Shown here piece by piece: positions 17,265 to 26,066 of a DNA stretch of 64,000 bases. The notes beneath the pieces were generated by a model, which worked only from the letters and a program-made list of their open reading frames with translations, was not told the DNA's origin and made no database searches. Where the stretch lies: contig NC_010001.1 in NCBI RefSeq assembly GCF_000018685.1, forward strand, positions 2,496,001 through 2,560,000, given 5' to 3'. The DNA is from Lachnoclostridium phytofermentans ISDg (GTDB taxonomy: Bacteria > Bacillota > Clostridia > Lachnospirales > Lachnospiraceae). The stretch's first letter is position 1. Each line of letters begins with the position of its first letter. The position numbers were made by a program, and so were the translations under genes.

Positions 17265-18476
17265 ATGAGAAAATTAGCAGCAGTGATTTTAGGTGTTACA
17301 ATGCTTGCAACTGTATTTACAGGATGCGGGAAAAAAGCCAATGAAAATAATAATAATAATTATAATCCAAGTGGTGCGACTGTAACAGAAGGTGCCTCTT
17401 CAGACGAAGCAAACAAAGGTAACAATGAAGGTAAAAAAGAAGCGCTTAAGATTGCAATCGTTAGTAGCCCATCTGGTGTAGATGATGGTAACTTTAATCA
17501 GGATAATTATACTGGTATCTTAGATTTCATTAAAAAACATCCAGATGCAACAGTAACTCCTGTAAAAGAACCAACAGGTGATACAACAGCTGCAATTCAG
17601 GCAGTTGCTGATATCGTAGCAGATTATAATGTTATTGTATGTTGTGGTTTCCAATTTGCAGGTATCGGTACTCTTGCACAAGATAACCCAAATGTTGATT
17701 TTATCTTAGTGGATGCATATCCAACTGATGCAGAAGGTAATGAAATAACAGCTAAGAACATCTATGCAATGCAGTTTGCTGAGCAGGAAAGCGGATTTTT
17801 CGCTGGTATGGCAGCTGCATTAGAATCAAAAACAAAAAAAGTAGCTTTAGTTAGTGGTATCGCATATCCATCCAACGTAAATTATCAGTTTGGATTTGAA
17901 AGTGGTGTTAATTACGCTAACAAGAAATATGATGCAGGTGTTAAATTAATTCAACTACCTTCTTACGCAGGAACCGATGTAACTGGTGCTAATGTTGGTG
18001 GTAACTATGTTGGTAGCTTCTCTGATGAAGCAACTGGTAAGGTTGTAGCAAATGCCTTAATTAAAGAAGGTGTTGACGTAATCTTCGTATCCGCTGGTGG
18101 TTCTGGAAATGGTGTATTTACGGCAGTTAAGGAAGCTACTAATGTTAAAGCAATCGGTTGTGACGTTGACCAGTACGATGATGGTGTTAATGGAAGTACT
18201 AATATTATCTTAACCTCTGTTTTAAAGGTAATGTCTAAGAATGTTGAGAAGCAGTTGAATGCAGTTGTTGATGGAACATTTACTGGACAGAATGCATTAT
18301 TAAAAGCTGATACAGATTCTACCGGTTTTGTGGCAACCCAAGGAAGACAGCAAATGAGTGCTGAAACAGTCGAAAAAATAGAAGCTGCATATGAATTAGT
18401 AAAGAATGGTACCATTGTTCCAGCAGCAAATTTTAACGGAATTAAGTCTGATAGTTTTCCAGGTTTAGATAAATAG
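17265..18476 (+). CDS. BMP-family nucleoside-binding lipoprotein of an ABC importer
   Basis: Extracytoplasmic receptor for nucleoside uptake (BmpA/PnrA/Med family). The 403-residue precursor has a lipoprotein signal (LATVFTGC, lipidated Cys at about residue 21), an Asn/Gly-rich tether, and the BMP periplasmic-binding fold (LKIAIVSSPSGVDDGNFNQ, IVCCGFQFAG, VKAIGCDVDQYDDG, ILTSVLKVMSKNV). The genes for ATPase and two permeases follow. The intergenic hairpin downstream and the larger gap usually mean that the receptor is made in excess. A five-codon frame (ATGGAG...TGA) overlaps its start codon. Its ligand is predicted to be 5'-deoxyadenosine, methylthioadenosine or their inosine forms from the operon context. 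Confidence 0.88.
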   Translation: MRKLAAVILGVTMLATVFTGCGKKANENNNNNYNPSGATVTEGASSDEANKGNNEGKKEALKIAIVSSPSGVDDGNFNQDNYTGILDFIKKHPDATVTPVKEPTGDTTAAIQAVADIVADYNVIVCCGFQFAGIGTLAQDNPNVDFILVDAYPTDAEGNEITAKNIYAMQFAEQESGFFAGMAAALESKTKKVALVSGIAYPSNVNYQFGFESGVNYANKKYDAGVKLIQLPSYAGTDVTGANVGGNYVGSFSDEATGKVVANALIKEGVDVIFVSAGGSGNGVFTAVKEATNVKAIGCDVDQYDDGVNGSTNIILTSVLKVMSKNVEKQLNAVVDGTFTGQNALLKADTDSTGFVATQGRQQMSAETVEKIEAAYELVKNGTIVPAANFNGIKSDSFPGLDK

Positions 18477-18534
18477 AAAAACGTGTAACTTACGAGGCTG
18501 ACGCAAAGCTTTTTCAATAATTGACTAAGGTAGA

Positions 18535-18572
18535 AATACTCTTTTGAAAAGAACAATATTTAAAAGAGTATT
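18535..18572 (+). promoter_or_regulatory. hairpin between receptor and ATPase genes
   Basis: AATACTCTTTT (18535-18545) and AAAAGAGTATT (18562-18572) form an 11-bp perfect stem in the 252-bp gap. No U-tract follows directly, so it is more likely an mRNA-stabilising or partly terminating element than a full terminator. Confidence 0.5.
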
Positions 18573-18728
18573 CACTAGCTTTTCTTAATGGAATAGATGA
18601 AATTTGCAGCAGCCTCTGTATTTGTTATTAGATAAGTGGGAATATGTAATATTTCATACTGCAGGTGTTTAAGACGCTGCAACCACAAACTTGAAATCGC
18701 AAAATGTTACGTAGAAATGAGGATAAGG

Positions 18729-20273
18729 ATGCCAGATTATATAGTTGAGATGAAGCATATTACTAAAAGGTTTCCTGGTATTGTAGCTAATGATGATGTG
18801 ACTCTTCAGATAAAAAAGGGCGAAATATTCGCTATCTTAGGAGAAAACGGTGCCGGAAAGTCAACAATCATGAGTATGCTTTTTGGAATGTACGAACCAG
18901 ATGAGGGTGAGATATGGGTACGAGGGAAAAAAGAAGTAATATCCTCCCCAAGTTATGCAACAAAACTTAATATTGGAATGGTACATCAGCACTTTAAGTT
19001 AGTACAAAATTATACGATTACAGAAAATATTGTGCTTGGTTTGGAGAAGACAAAAAGATTGTTTGGTATCTTACCTTACGTTGATATGAAAAAAGCCAAT
19101 CAGGCAATCAAGGATTTATCAGAAAAATATGAATTAGAAGTAAACCCGCTAAAAAAAATTGAGGAAGTTCCAGTTTCGATTCAACAGCGAGTTGAAATAT
19201 TAAAAATGCTTTACAGAGAAGCAGAAATCTTAATCTTTGATGAACCAACCGCTGTTCTAACCCCACAAGAGATTGACTCCCTTCTAAAAATAATTGAAGG
19301 ACTTAGAGATGCAGGAAAAACAATTATATTAATAACACATAAATTAGATGAGATTAAACGAGTAGCAGATCGCTGCGCCATTTTAAATAAAGGTAAGTTG
19401 ATCGAAGTTCTTGATGTAGCTACAACATCCACAAAGGAAATGGCAAATCTTATGGTAGGTCGTGAAGTAACCTTCCGCCTTGAAAAAATTGAACCGAAGT
19501 TTAAAGAAGCGGTTCTCGAAGTAAAAAATATAACTGTTAAAAATGAAGATAACTTTGAAGTGGTGAAAGATGTTTCATTTACCATCCATGGAGGAGAAGT
19601 GTTTGCAATAGCTGGTGTTGCAGGGAATGGTCAAGTTGAAATTGCAGATTCAATTGCTGGCTTAATGAAAACTACTTCTGGTTCTATCTGGTTAAATGAA
19701 AAAGATATCACAAAAGCTAGCATAAGAAGACGTACGGAAGAAGGAATTTCCTATATTCCTGAAGACCGACAAAGCTATGGTGTAGTGATGAATTTTACTC
19801 TTCAAGATAATATAGCACTAAAAAAATATTATAAAGAGCCCTTTTGCCATAAAGGCATTCTAAAAGAAGCGACATTTTCAAATTATTCCTCCAGTTTAAT
19901 TGAGAAGTATGACATAAGAAGCGGTCAAGGAAATGAAACAATCGTTCGTTCTATGAGTGGTGGTAATCAGCAAAAGGCAATTATCGCTCGTGAAATAGAG
20001 ATGGAATCTCCACTTCTTATATTTGTTCAACCAACAAGAGGTCTGGACATAGGTGCAATTGAGAATATTCATAAACAAATTATTTCAGAACGAGATAAAG
20101 GAAAAGCAATCTTACTAATCTCTTTAGAACTAGATGAAATTATGAATTGCGCAGACACCATTGGAGTAATTTATAATGGTAGTTTACAAAAAATTGCACC
20201 AGCAGATACACTTACGACTAAAGAAGTTGGAGAATTTATGATGGGAGTGAAGGGGCATAACAATGAGAAATAA
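18729..20273 (+). CDS. nucleoside ABC importer ATPase (two ABC modules)
   Basis: Fused double ATP-binding subunit of the BMP-type importer (NupO-like), 514 residues. Module one has Walker A GENGAGKST, signature VSIQQRVEILK and Walker B LIFDEPTAVLT. Module two has the degenerate Walker A GVAGNGQVE that is usual for this family, signature MSGGNQQKAIIARE and LIFVQPTRGLDIG in place of the canonical Walker B. I start at 18729: GGATAAGG lies close upstream, and the longer frame from 18636 has a Cys-rich, non-conserved leader. Another in-frame ATG (18717) overlaps the GAGG. The stop overlaps the next gene by 11 bases. Confidence 0.92.
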   Translation: MPDYIVEMKHITKRFPGIVANDDVTLQIKKGEIFAILGENGAGKSTIMSMLFGMYEPDEGEIWVRGKKEVISSPSYATKLNIGMVHQHFKLVQNYTITENIVLGLEKTKRLFGILPYVDMKKANQAIKDLSEKYELEVNPLKKIEEVPVSIQQRVEILKMLYREAEILIFDEPTAVLTPQEIDSLLKIIEGLRDAGKTIILITHKLDEIKRVADRCAILNKGKLIEVLDVATTSTKEMANLMVGREVTFRLEKIEPKFKEAVLEVKNITVKNEDNFEVVKDVSFTIHGGEVFAIAGVAGNGQVEIADSIAGLMKTTSGSIWLNEKDITKASIRRRTEEGISYIPEDRQSYGVVMNFTLQDNIALKKYYKEPFCHKGILKEATFSNYSSSLIEKYDIRSGQGNETIVRSMSGGNQQKAIIAREIEMESPLLIFVQPTRGLDIGAIENIHKQIISERDKGKAILLISLELDEIMNCADTIGVIYNGSLQKIAPADTLTTKEVGEFMMGVKGHNNEK

Positions 20274-21474
20274 ATTAAAAAACAGTAAAGTTCAAGCCAT
20301 TATGGTTCCTATCATTGCGATTATTGTTAGCTTACTAGTAGGAGCAGTTGTATTACTTGGCCTAGGTAAGAATCCTATCAGTGTTTATTATAATATTTTA
20401 CAAGGTGCCGGTATACTTCCAAAGCCTTCTTATGCAGGGTATAAAGGATTGATTACGGATTTCTTTAGCTTACTTAACATGTGGACACCTATGCTATTTG
20501 CTTCCCTTGCGGTTGCAGTGGCGTTAAAGGCAGGGTTATTTAATATAGGTGTTGCGGGTCAGATGTTAACTGCTGGTTTTGTTAGTACCATAGTGGTTGG
20601 GTATAGCTCACTTAATGATTTTCTTGCAAAACCTCTCGTTATTTTAATTAGTATTCTTACGGGAGCATTGGTTGGCGGATTGATTGGATGGTTGAAACAC
20701 CGTTATAATATCAATGAGGTTGTATCCTCCATTATGATTAACTATATCGCCCAATATGTGATTAGTTTCTTTATTACTATGTACTATATTAATCCTGTAT
20801 CCAGACAATCAAATCCAGTAAGTAAAGCAGCAAGATTAACCTTAGTGGATATGAAAATAGGAAATTATAAGATGGATATTCCGCTTTCTATAATCCTAGC
20901 GATTATACTAGTTTTCGTTGTTAGGTTTTTACTGAATCGTACCAAAGTTGGTTTTGAGCTAAAAGCAATTGGCGAAAGTAAAAATACTGCAAAATACGCT
21001 GGTATGAATGTGGGTAAAAATATGGTATTAGCTATGGCAATCTCAGGTGCATTAGCCGGACTAGCTGGTGTTACTTACTATCTAGGATACTTTGGATCGA
21101 TTCAACCGAAGGTGTTACCTAGTATAGGATTTGATTCTATTGCAGTAGCACTACTTGGTAATTCGAATCCTGTTGGTATCTTATTCTCTTCCTTATTAAT
21201 TTCTATTATTAATAAAGGTAGCACATATATGAGTTCCGCTGCCGGTGTAGAAGCTGAAATTGCTTCTGTTATTACTGGAATTATACTTCTATTTTCAGCT
21301 TGCAGTTTTTATATTAGACATAAGATTGATAGAATAAGTTCAAAATCAGAAGAGAAGAAGAGCGAAACTCTTACAGAATTGCAAGATATAAGATCTAGTT
21401 TTCATAAAGAGGGAAAACAAGAAGAGAAAAAAATAGAATCAACCGAAGTAAAGGAGGATAACAAATGGAATTAA
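20263..21474 (+). CDS. nucleoside ABC importer permease 1 (NupP-like)
   Basis: Integral membrane subunit, 403 residues, of the BPD_transp_2 permease family. About nine hydrophobic segments are visible, with the family motifs ALKAGLFNIGVAGQM near residue 86 and LKAIGESKNTAKYAGMNVGKN (cytoplasmic coupling loop) near 231. The C-terminal 45 residues are a highly charged Lys/Glu tail. It overlaps the ATPase gene by 11 bases and the next permease gene by 10 bases, so these three are translationally coupled. Confidence 0.9.
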   Translation: MRNKLKNSKVQAIMVPIIAIIVSLLVGAVVLLGLGKNPISVYYNILQGAGILPKPSYAGYKGLITDFFSLLNMWTPMLFASLAVAVALKAGLFNIGVAGQMLTAGFVSTIVVGYSSLNDFLAKPLVILISILTGALVGGLIGWLKHRYNINEVVSSIMINYIAQYVISFFITMYYINPVSRQSNPVSKAARLTLVDMKIGNYKMDIPLSIILAIILVFVVRFLLNRTKVGFELKAIGESKNTAKYAGMNVGKNMVLAMAISGALAGLAGVTYYLGYFGSIQPKVLPSIGFDSIAVALLGNSNPVGILFSSLLISIINKGSTYMSSAAGVEAEIASVITGIILLFSACSFYIRHKIDRISSKSEEKKSETLTELQDIRSSFHKEGKQEEKKIESTEVKEDNKWN

Positions 21475-22424
21475 TAATTATAGACGGGTTATCCTTTGCA
21501 TTACCATTATTTATTATGGCAATTGGCGGAATCTATTGTGAAAAGAGTGGAATAACAAATCTTGCATTAGAAGGTCTACAAGGATTTGGTGCATTTTGTG
21601 GAGCATTTGCAGCTGTTCTAGCAATGCGAGCCCTTGGAACAGATTCCTCTGTACCATTCTATCTTGCATTATTTATAGCCATGCTTGGTGGTATGGTATT
21701 TTCCTTAATCCATGCACTTTTATGTATTCGTTTTAAAGCAAATCAAGTAATTAGTGGTGTTGTAATTAATATTTTAGCATTATCCTTAACTACCTTTTTA
21801 ACAAAACAGATTAATCGTGGATTATTTAATGCACCTTCGGATAAGTTCGTATTAGGTGTTTCTAATAAACTTACGATACCTGTTTTATCAGAGATACCTG
21901 TAATCGGGGCAATATTTAAAAACATATACCCTTTTCAAATTGTTATCATTGTAATTGCATTTATAGCTTGGTATATTCTATATAAAACAAGATTTGGATT
22001 GCATGTAAGAGCGTGTGGGGAAAATCCTCATGCTGTCGATGCAGCAGGAATCTCGGTAGCAAAGACTCGTCTAGTTGCAGTTATCGTATCTGGTGCATTG
22101 TCTGGATTAGCTGGTATTAGTTTTGCATATTCTATCTCTGCAAACTTTTCTGGTAGTATTTACACTGGATATGGTTACCTTGCTATCGCGGGATTAATCT
22201 TTGGAAACTGGTCAATCCTTCCGACATTAGGAGCTTGTCTGTTATTTGGTTTTGCAAGATCTGGTGGGTATCAGCTTGTCCAGATATTAGAATTACCAAG
22301 TGCCTACTCAGACCTAGTTATGATTTTACCTTATGCATTAACAATGCTTTTACTTGTATTTTTCTCTAAGCATAATCGTGCACCATCTGCACTTGGTGAA
22401 ATTTACGATAAAGGAAAACGTTAG
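21465..22424 (+). CDS. nucleoside ABC importer permease 2 (NupQ-like)
   Basis: Second transmembrane subunit, 319 residues, shorter than its partner as usual for this importer class. Visible family motifs are GGIYCEKSGITNLALEG near the N-terminus and GLHVRACGENPHAVDAAGISV (the loop contacting the ATPase) near residue 180; eight to nine hydrophobic helices. AAAGGAGGATAAC lies upstream within the preceding gene. About 170 bases separate it from the deaminase gene, without a recognisable terminator, so read-through is likely. Confidence 0.9.
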   Translation: MELIIIDGLSFALPLFIMAIGGIYCEKSGITNLALEGLQGFGAFCGAFAAVLAMRALGTDSSVPFYLALFIAMLGGMVFSLIHALLCIRFKANQVISGVVINILALSLTTFLTKQINRGLFNAPSDKFVLGVSNKLTIPVLSEIPVIGAIFKNIYPFQIVIIVIAFIAWYILYKTRFGLHVRACGENPHAVDAAGISVAKTRLVAVIVSGALSGLAGISFAYSISANFSGSIYTGYGYLAIAGLIFGNWSILPTLGACLLFGFARSGGYQLVQILELPSAYSDLVMILPYALTMLLLVFFSKHNRAPSALGEIYDKGKR

Positions 22425-22592
22425 AATAAAAGATACCTATACCAAAGAGAGTTTTTAATTTATAAGCAATTGCAGTATAAATTCCTATAAAATTAATTAG
22501 GAGTGAGGGTTGAATTTCACTAAACAAATTTGTATCTGCGCTGAGCTACAAACTTGTTATGAGAAAAAAGCAGCGCAGAAATGAGGTAAACT

Positions 22593-23861
22593 ATGAATAT
22601 TAGATTCTATCATGCTCGCATCGCTACTATGCAAAACGATTGTGGTATCATAGAAGGAGAGCTTTGGGTTACAAATAATCGAATCTCTTATGTAGGTACC
22701 GAAAGAGAAAGCCAGATTTCATGGGATAGAGAAATTGATTGTAAAGGGAATCTATTAATGCCAGGATTTAAGAATACTCATACGCATTCTGCTATGACAT
22801 TTCTTAGATCCTACGCTGATGATTTACCATTGCATGATTGGTTAAATAAACAGGTATTTCCGATGGAAGCGAAATTATCACCAGATGATATCTATCACTT
22901 ATCAAAACTAGCCATCTTAGAGTACCTAACTAGTGGTATGACAGCAAACTTTGATATGTATATTACACCAGATACGATAGTCCAGGCTTCGATAGATACT
23001 GGATTTCGAACCGTTCTTTGTGGTGGAGTAAGTAACTTTTTGCATTCTGTAACACAGGTTGAGGATTGGTACAAAAAATACAATAATTATCATGAGCTAG
23101 TTTCATTTCAACTCGGTTTTCATGCGGAATATACAATAGATAGAGCGACACTTATGGATTTAGCTTCGTTAGCAAAACAGCTAAAAGCTCCAGTTTATAC
23201 CCATAACTCAGAGACAAAAGCAGAAGTTGATGCATGTATATCAAGAAATCAAATGACTCCAACTGCATATCTTGATTCCTTAGGTATCTATGATTTTGGT
23301 GGTGGCGGATATCATTGTGTTCATATGACCGATGAAGACCTTTACATCGTAAAGAGAAGAGGAGTTTCAGTTGTTACAAATCCTGGTTCTAACACGAAAT
23401 TAGCAAGTGGAATTGCACGTATTGAAGATATGTTATCACTTGGAATTAATATAGCAATCGGAACAGATGGCCCTGCAAGCAATAATTGTCTTGACATGTT
23501 TCGTGAGATGTTCTTAGTTACAGGACTTTCTAAATTAAAGAATGAAGATGCGTCCTCAGTAGATGCAAATGAAGTTCTTAGGATGGCAACTGTAAATGGT
23601 GCAAAAGCGATGTGTCTTACAGACTGTGATTGTCTCGCTGAAGGAAAATTAGCAGATTTAATCATGATTAATTTACATCAGCCAAATATGCAGCCAATGA
23701 ATAACATTACTAAAAACATTGTCTATAGCGGAAGTAAAACCAATGTTAAATTAACAATGGTCAATGGCAAGATACTCTATGAAAATGGTGAATTTTTCGT
23801 AGGAGAAGATCCAGAGGCTATTTATGCGAAGGCGAATGAAATAATAAATCGTATGAGATAA
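22593..23861 (+). CDS. mtaD: amidohydrolase: 5'-deoxyadenosine / MTA / SAH deaminase (MtaD-DadD type)
   Basis: Metal-dependent deaminase expected to turn 5'-methylthioadenosine, S-adenosylhomocysteine or 5'-deoxyadenosine into the inosine derivative. The 422 residues carry the amidohydrolase barrel with all metal and substrate positions: NTHTHSAM (metal HxH, His63/His65), FHAEYT, THNSET, YHCVHMT and IGTDGPASNN (metal Asp). These are close to the MtaD/DadD blocks HAPYT, HISET, HCVHLT and GTDGAASNN. Some relatives deaminate guanine, cytosine or chlorotriazines; the operon context favours 5'-modified adenosine. The Shine-Dalgarno AATGAGG lies within a two-codon frame ATG-AGG-TAA just before the start. 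Confidence 0.85.
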   Translation: MNIRFYHARIATMQNDCGIIEGELWVTNNRISYVGTERESQISWDREIDCKGNLLMPGFKNTHTHSAMTFLRSYADDLPLHDWLNKQVFPMEAKLSPDDIYHLSKLAILEYLTSGMTANFDMYITPDTIVQASIDTGFRTVLCGGVSNFLHSVTQVEDWYKKYNNYHELVSFQLGFHAEYTIDRATLMDLASLAKQLKAPVYTHNSETKAEVDACISRNQMTPTAYLDSLGIYDFGGGGYHCVHMTDEDLYIVKRRGVSVVTNPGSNTKLASGIARIEDMLSLGINIAIGTDGPASNNCLDMFREMFLVTGLSKLKNEDASSVDANEVLRMATVNGAKAMCLTDCDCLAEGKLADLIMINLHQPNMQPMNNITKNIVYSGSKTNVKLTMVNGKILYENGEFFVGEDPEAIYAKANEIINRMR

Positions 23862-24000
23862 TTTAATTACCGAGAGATATGATACAGTAGTTTTTTAAGA
23901 TTATGAAGCTATCGAGAGATATTCCATTCATTAACCGTTTTCATTCCATACTTTTTACGTTTTAGGCATAAATTTGAATAATAAGATTAGTATTTTACTT

Positions 24001-24044
24001 ATATTGAAGGCAGTGACATTATAAAGAGTCACTGCCTTCAATAT
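24001..24044. terminator. strong bidirectional terminator at the operon end
   Basis: A 17-bp perfect stem (24001-24017 with 24028-24044, core ATTGAAGGCAGTGAC) with a 10-base loop lies between the deaminase and the convergent MerR gene. T-rich sequence follows on the plus strand. Confidence 0.85.
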
Positions 24045-24049
24045 TGATA

Positions 24050-24970
24050 TTACTTTTTAATTTTCACTGGTTCCAGTAGATTTAGAAAATACTCATTTTT
24101 ACTTCCATCGGGGCTATCATTACGAATATGTTCTTCAAAACATAGTTTCGAGTGATCAGATTCATATTTATCATTTATTGATAGTAGTTCCATTAAGGTT
24201 TTCCATGAGCCCCCGATATCATCACTGCTTTCAAGCATTGCATATAACCCGCCAGGTAATCTCATTTCCTTAAGATTATCCGGAACAGCTATTTCATCAG
24301 GAATAGAAGCGCACATGCCATATCCATAAGGCTTACCTTCTCCGCTTGGCATTGGATTCATGTTTCCACCAAACAAACGTGCTGTTCCTGCTAGATTTGC
24401 TGATTTTAACCAGTCTATAACGGGTATCATTGCCTCCTCTTCGGGCGAAACGCTCACTGCAATGTTGTATGCGACCCTCATTGGGGGTAGTGTGATAAAT
24501 CTTAGATTTTTACTATTTTCTTGCTGATTTAACATGATTAACTCCTCCATTTCGTATTGTAACTCATTAGTCAGTTTTATGTTTGCCAGCAGTTTCGATA
24601 TATTTGCATCCGTTATCAATTGATCACTTTGTTCCTGTAAAAATGACAAGAACAGAACCAACTGATTTTCTTTATTAGAAATTTCAACCCTTTGAGCTTT
24701 TAAAGCAGAAAGTCTGTTAACAATAACTTCTTGTAATTTATTAAACGTTTTGTTATCCATAACAGTCTTTATTTCACATATCGGAACATCAAATTTTCTT
24801 AGTAATGCTGTGATATGAATACATAGAACTGCATTGTCATCATAAACTCTCCATCCAGAATCATTATCCCTTTTACTGCAAAAAAGTTCTTCCGATTCCC
24901 AATGACGCAAAGTACGGCTCGTCAGCCCTAGCTGCGCAGAGAGTTTATGGATTGCGATTAGATTATTCAC
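24050..24970 (-). CDS. MerR-family regulator with GyrI-like effector domain
   Basis: Transcription activator of the BmrR/multidrug-sensing type, 306 residues. It has an N-terminal MerR helix-turn-helix (IHKLSAQLGLTSRTLRHWESEELF...GWRVYDDNAV), a dimerisation coiled coil (about 75-125), and a C-terminal GyrI-like small-molecule-binding domain (from about 155; MRVAYNIAVSVSPEEE, RLPGGLYAMLESSDD, ...NSPDGSKNEYFLNLLEPVK-like ending). The start codon is GTG, with AAAGGAGT 7 bases upstream. No efflux gene is adjacent in the same direction, so the target is not evident here. Confidence 0.85.
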   Translation of the reverse strand: MNNLIAIHKLSAQLGLTSRTLRHWESEELFCSKRDNDSGWRVYDDNAVLCIHITALLRKFDVPICEIKTVMDNKTFNKLQEVIVNRLSALKAQRVEISNKENQLVLFLSFLQEQSDQLITDANISKLLANIKLTNELQYEMEELIMLNQQENSKNLRFITLPPMRVAYNIAVSVSPEEEAMIPVIDWLKSANLAGTARLFGGNMNPMPSGEGKPYGYGMCASIPDEIAVPDNLKEMRLPGGLYAMLESSDDIGGSWKTLMELLSINDKYESDHSKLCFEEHIRNDSPDGSKNEYFLNLLEPVKIKK

Positions 24971-25068
24971 TTCTTTTACTCCTTTCAGAGATATCTCTAA
25001 AATTATTTTAACACTTGACGTTGCGACAATTGCAAGAGCTTTTTTTCTTAGAAATCACATCCGCTAGC

Positions 25069-25269
25069 TTACTTTTTGAGTTTATATAATACTTCTTTTA
25101 AGTCCTTAATTACAATCGGTTTTCCCTCTTTATCAAGAAGCGGTGTCATCGTATAGAAAAATAAAACACCATTGCATAAGTAATGAACACCTGTTTCACG
25201 GTCAACTATAATTTCAATTACTCTCAACACACCTTGTGAATAGACAGTTGTAAATCGTTTATTTTTCAT
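25069..25269 (-). CDS. small DUF6440-like protein
   Basis: A 66-residue soluble protein with the pattern RFxxVYSQG...IIVDRETGVHYLCN...MTPLLDKEGKPIV that I associate with the DUF6440 family. The function is unknown. It is full length for that family, stands alone, and has GGAGTATTGTGAC upstream of the ATG. The family name is from memory of its motif and could be confirmed by profile search. Confidence 0.7.
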   Translation of the reverse strand: MKNKRFTTVYSQGVLRVIEIIVDRETGVHYLCNGVLFFYTMTPLLDKEGKPIVIKDLKEVLYKLKK

Positions 25270-25521
25270 GTCACAATACTCCTTTATTTTACTTTATTAC
25301 CATACATGATATCATACTGTCTTTTATGCAAGCAAGTGTGCTTCTATTTAGCTAGCTTAAAAATAATTCTAAAAAAACTTGCAACGAACAAAGTGATGCA
25401 CAAAATCCACTAGTATGATAGACTAAAATATAATGTAGCTACTGGTTTTTATATCAACATGTACCTTTCTACAAATAGATATCATCCTCAATCATATAAC
25501 GAAAATTTAGGAGGGAACAAG

Positions 25522-26046
25522 ATGTATCAATATAAAAATTTATCAGTTCAAGATGTACATAAAATCGAGGAAATCGATGCGGAATGGTTTATACATAAAG
25601 CTTGGAGACAAAAAGATGGTGAACTAACCTTAGTTGAAATCAATTGGTTAGAAAAGGAATTGCCAAATGGTTTACCATGGCACAAAGAACACTTTGTTAA
25701 TTCTCTAGATGGAGGAGGCAAAGCGATAGGTTGTTTTAATCACGGTACTATGGTTGGATATGCTACATTAAATGCAGATTTATTTGGTGAGAAGAAAGAT
25801 TATCTGCTTCTTGATCAGATATTTATATCTAAAAATGATAGAAATCATGGGATTGGAAAAGAGCTATTTCATAGATTGGGTGAATGTGCTCTTAAGTTAG
25901 GCGCTAAAAAGTTATACATTTGCTCAGCTTCTGCAGAAGAAACGGTTGCATTTTATAGAAACCTTGGATGTATAGATGCAACTGAAATAAATGAAGAACT
26001 TTATGCAATAGACCCAAAAGATATACAACTAGAGTATATCTTATAG
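25522..26046 (+). CDS. GNAT-family N-acetyltransferase
   Basis: Acetyl-CoA-dependent acyltransferase of unknown substrate, 174 residues. Motif A of the GNAT fold is clear: LLLDQIFISKNDRNHGIGKELFHRLGECA, where RNHGIG is the pyrophosphate-binding loop. Motif B follows (KKLYICSASAEETVAFYRNLGC). AGGAGGG lies 6 bases before 25522, so the longer frame from 25459 is rejected. The WYL regulator gene begins 20 bases after the stop, suggesting co-transcription. Confidence 0.85.
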   Translation: MYQYKNLSVQDVHKIEEIDAEWFIHKAWRQKDGELTLVEINWLEKELPNGLPWHKEHFVNSLDGGGKAIGCFNHGTMVGYATLNADLFGEKKDYLLLDQIFISKNDRNHGIGKELFHRLGECALKLGAKKLYICSASAEETVAFYRNLGCIDATEINEELYAIDPKDIQLEYIL

Positions 26047-26066
26047 GTTTTTAGGGGTGATATCAT

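Noticed and set aside
18005..18556. A 183-codon minus-strand frame opposite the BMP lipoprotein gene
   Set aside because: It lies entirely against a well-supported gene, has no ribosome-binding site and no recognisable protein features. Similar antisense frames at 33896-34366, 19211-19585 and 57764-58168 were dropped for the same reason.
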